A stretch of 7,435 bases of DNA from Deltaproteobacteria bacterium RIFCSPLOWO2_12_FULL_60_16 (lineage in GTDB: Bacteria > Desulfobacterota > Binatia > UBA9968): assembly GCA_001798565.1 (NCBI GenBank), contig MGSR01000044.1, positions 1 through 7,435 on the forward strand, read 5' to 3'. Below the pieces are notes generated by a model. The model was not told where the DNA came from, searched no databases, and saw only the letters and a list, made by a program, of their open reading frames with translations. Below are positions 4,201 to 7,435 of the stretch, one piece after another (within the stretch, counting starts at the first letter, position 1; each line of letters opens with the position of its first letter). A program made the translations under genes and the position numbers.

Positions 4201-5270
4201 ACTATTTGCCCCCCTGGAATATAGGGAAAGGCGCTCATCTCATGCGGCGGGGTTACCGGCGCTCCCTTGCAAATGTGCGCCGATGTCAGCTCGGCCATGC
4301 TGCGCACGCCGAGCAACCCCATGGTGATCGAGATCTCGTTTTCGAGCAGTTCCAGGACGCGCACCAGCCCCGCCTGCCCGGCGGCGCCGAGCCCCCAGCC
4401 TTGAAGCTTGCCGATCGCCACCGCCTTGGCGCCGAGCACGATTGCCTTCAGGACATCGCTCCCCCGGACAATGCCGCCGTCCAGCAGGATCTCCGCTTTG
4501 CCGCCGACCGCCGCGACGATCTCGGGGAGCATCTCGATGGTGCCGCGGTTGTGGTCGAGCTGGCGGCCGCCGTGGTTGGAGACATAGATGGTCTGGACTC
4601 CATGCCTGACGGCGATCTCGGCATCCTCGGCCGTCGCCACGCCTTTGAGGATAAACGGCAGGCCGCCGATCTCCTTGATCGCATCCATCGTTTCCCAGGT
4701 CAGAGCCGCGCGATGCTCGTAGCCTGACCGCCGCCGGCTCGGAGGGAGCCAGCGGTCCATCATCTGCCGCTCCCGCCTGCTATAGAGGGCGGTGTCCACG
4801 GTGAGGCAGAGCGCCTGATAGCCCGCCTTCTTCACCCGGCCCAGAATATCCTCGACCCACTTCATGTCCCCCTGCACGTAGAGCTGAAAGATCTTGGGAT
4901 TCGGGCTCGCCGCGGCGGTCTCCTCCAGGGTGGGCTCGGTCGCGGTGCTGACAAAGGGGATCGTGCCGAACTCCGCTGCCGCCTTGGCCACCGCCACTCC
5001 CCCCTCCGGAACCAGGGTCTGGAGCGAGCCGATGGGAGCAAGCATCACCGGGATGCGCAGCCTGTGGCCCAGGAAAGATGTCGAGGTGTCGATCTTCGAC
5101 ACATCGACCAGCACGCGCGGCCTGAACGCCAGGCTGTCCAGGGCCAGGCGGTTGCGCCGCATGGTGGTCTCGGACTCCGCGCCGCCGGTAAGATAGTCCC
5201 AGACGTTCTGGGTAAGATTCCGGCGGGCCGCCATGATGATCTCCTGATTGGTGACAAAATCGACGCTCAT
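4197..5270 (-). CDS. FMN-dependent alpha-hydroxy-acid oxidase/dehydrogenase
   Basis: 357 residues, a normal length for the glycolate oxidase / lactate dehydrogenase / mandelate dehydrogenase family. It oxidises 2-hydroxy acids to 2-keto acids on FMN. Seen: WDYLTGGAESET (24-35), FMN-side APIGS (78-82), FQLYV with Y131, TVDT with D159, RRER (165-168), the flavin-near lysine K209 in FILKG, the active-site block SNHGGRQLD (231-239; H233, R236), and phosphate-binding LLDGGIVRGSDVLKA (262-276). All main catalytic residues are present. No membrane segment is seen, so it is probably a soluble oxidase-type enzyme; the substrate is unknown. The start at 5270 follows GGAGG with eight bases of spacing. 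An in-frame ATG at 5300 would precede this ribosome-binding site and is rejected. It is divergent from the cupin. Confidence 0.92.
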   Translation of the reverse strand: MSVDFVTNQEIIMAARRNLTQNVWDYLTGGAESETTMRRNRLALDSLAFRPRVLVDVSKIDTSTSFLGHRLRIPVMLAPIGSLQTLVPEGGVAVAKAAAEFGTIPFVSTATEPTLEETAAASPNPKIFQLYVQGDMKWVEDILGRVKKAGYQALCLTVDTALYSRRERQMMDRWLPPSRRRSGYEHRAALTWETMDAIKEIGGLPFILKGVATAEDAEIAVRHGVQTIYVSNHGGRQLDHNRGTIEMLPEIVAAVGGKAEILLDGGIVRGSDVLKAIVLGAKAVAIGKLQGWGLGAAGQAGLVRVLELLENEISITMGLLGVRSMAELTSAHICKGAPVTPPHEMSAFPYIPGGQIV

Positions 5271-5306
5271 ACTCGGACCTCCTTTATTTTCCCCGTGCAA
5301 GGCAAA

Positions 5307-5335
5307 ACTTAATCAATCTGCCGCGCCCGCGTCAA
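5307..5335 (-). promoter_or_regulatory. Weak candidate promoter of the alpha-hydroxy-acid oxidase
   Basis: Read on the minus strand: TTGACG (5335-5330), 17 bases, TTAAGT (5312-5307). The -35 is good at five of six and the -10 poor at three of six. The position is reasonable, about 37 bases before the start codon. Confidence 0.25.
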
Positions 5336-5352
5336 TCCCGCGCCGCGCGGGA
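5336..5352. promoter_or_regulatory. Palindrome in the divergent intergenic region
   Basis: TCCCGCG, CCG, CGCGGGA forms a perfect seven-base inverted repeat with a three-base centre. It lies between the two divergent candidate promoters, touching both -35 regions. It could be an operator for a dimeric regulator acting on both genes. It could also be a chance GC-rich palindrome, as no regulator gene is nearby. Confidence 0.3.
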
Positions 5353-5359
5353 ATCCTGC

Positions 5360-5388
5360 TTGAAAAAAGCCGCGTCTTTCATTATTCT
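5360..5388 (+). promoter_or_regulatory. Candidate promoter of the cupin gene
   Basis: TTGAAA (5360-5365), 17 bases, TATTCT (5383-5388). Transcription would begin near 5395, just before the ribosome-binding site AAAGGAG (5398-5404). This favours the ATG at 5411 over an in-frame upstream start at 5360 that coincides with the -35 element. Confidence 0.45.
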
Positions 5389-5410
5389 CGCTGCCAGAAA
5401 GGAGCCGCCC

Positions 5411-5794
5411 ATGCCCATAGAGATTGTAGACATGGTCGATTTAGCCCATAAGGAAAAACGGCGCAAGAACATCTTCAACACGCCGCGCTTTCACGCCTGG
5501 ATGCACTACTACAAGCCCGGGCAAAAAGACGAGATGCACTGCCACAATGCGGACCAGACCTTTATCGTCCTCGAAGGGGAATGCACCATGAGCTTTCCGG
5601 ACGGCGGCAGGATGACGCTCAAGCCGGGCCAGGCCGCGCTCATCACCGGCGGCTCCTTCTATCAGCTGGAGAACACCGGCTCAGGCCCGATGATTATGAT
5701 GGGGAACCGCTCCGGGCCGGCGGAAAAGATTCAGATCATCGATTACGTGACGCGCAAAGACGTGCGCCAGCGTGTCCAGGCTGAGACGGCTTAG
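5411..5794 (+). CDS. Small single-domain cupin protein
   Basis: 127 residues. Cupin motif 1 covers 37-56 (GQKDEMHCHNADQTFIVLEG), with H43 and H45 as likely metal ligands. The usual third ligand Glu is replaced by Gln49. Motif 2 covers 73-90 (PGQAALITGGSFYQLENTG); its usual His is replaced, Tyr84-Gln85 standing in its place. The metal site is therefore incomplete or unusual, and the protein may bind a ligand rather than catalyse. The start was chosen for AAAGGAG six bases upstream and the compact N-terminus MPIEIVDMVDLAHK. Its neighbour across a shared 140-bp control region is the alpha-hydroxy-acid oxidase, so a role with hydroxy or keto acids is conceivable but unproven. The end faces the fumarase gene. 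Confidence 0.85.
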   Translation: MPIEIVDMVDLAHKEKRRKNIFNTPRFHAWMHYYKPGQKDEMHCHNADQTFIVLEGECTMSFPDGGRMTLKPGQAALITGGSFYQLENTGSGPMIMMGNRSGPAEKIQIIDYVTRKDVRQRVQAETA

Positions 5795-5815
5795 CCTCGC
5801 CCAGCTTTCCGTTTT

Positions 5816-5837
5816 CATCTTTCCTATTTCAGCCTTG
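5816..5837 (+). repeat. Short pyrimidine-rich intergenic repeat, copy B
   Basis: Partner of 3128-3149 (19 of 22 positions identical). It lies between the convergent ends of the cupin and fumarase genes and stops three bases before the fumarase stop codon. No hairpin or T-run makes it a normal terminator. Confidence 0.4.
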
Positions 5838-5840
5838 CGT

Positions 5841-7435
<1,595 letters not shown>

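Noticed and set aside
5271..5300. Upstream ATG (5300) for the alpha-hydroxy-acid oxidase
   Set aside because: The GGAGG at about 5278-5282 lies between this codon and the ATG at 5270 and is well placed for the latter. The extra ten residues are not typical of the family.
5360..5410. Upstream ATG-type start of the cupin at 5360
   Set aside because: It coincides with the candidate -35 element, and a good ribosome-binding site serves the ATG at 5411.

Overview
The window looks like bacterial chromosomal DNA from an uncultured, fairly GC-rich organism. The gene types on the right (class I fumarase, luciferase-like oxidoreductase, DUF1178 protein, FMN-dependent alpha-hydroxy-acid oxidase, small cupin) and an abundant environmental type of IS110 transposase would fit deltaproteobacterial, Rokubacteria-like or Tectomicrobia-like soil or groundwater lineages. 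No rRNA or taxon-specific marker is present, so this placement is a weak inference.

Left part (about 1-2600): an integron cassette array, with all cassette genes on the + strand. The anchor is a well-formed attC recombination site at 225-309. Its R'' box GTCTAAC and R' box GTTAGAC are complementary, and its inner arms pair perfectly except for three extrahelical bases. A short gene (40-219) ends just before it, and a small membrane-protein gene (324-590) starts 16 bases after it. A second attC appears to be split by an insertion: its R'' box GCCTAAC lies at 541-547 and its R' box GTTAGAT at 2238-2244, followed by a cassette carrying two tiny membrane-protein genes (2278-2505 and 2505-2591). 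No integrase gene is visible. The array may belong to an integron whose integrase lies to the left, or it may be a cluster of attC sites without an integrase.

Between the two halves of the second attC sits an IS110-family, probably IS1111-group, insertion sequence (about 548-2195). It has a 347-residue DEDD transposase on the minus strand and a 10-bp inverted repeat near each end. A short leader before the transposase folds so as to hide its ribosome-binding site. About 500 bp of structured non-coding DNA follow the transposase gene. On the transposase strand this tail has a CUUCGG-tetraloop hairpin and two copies of the attC-type box RYYYAAC. I read it as a candidate bridge RNA for an element that targets integron attC sites. 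This is the most interesting part of the window.

Right part (2661-7435): ordinary chromosomal metabolic genes. A DUF1178 zinc-ribbon protein and a luciferase-like oxidoreductase run rightward. An FMN-dependent alpha-hydroxy-acid oxidase runs leftward, and its stop codon overlaps that of the oxidoreductase. A cupin is divergent from the oxidase. Last comes a fused class I fumarase on the minus strand whose first codons lie beyond the right edge. A short pyrimidine-rich motif recurs in two of the intergenic gaps.
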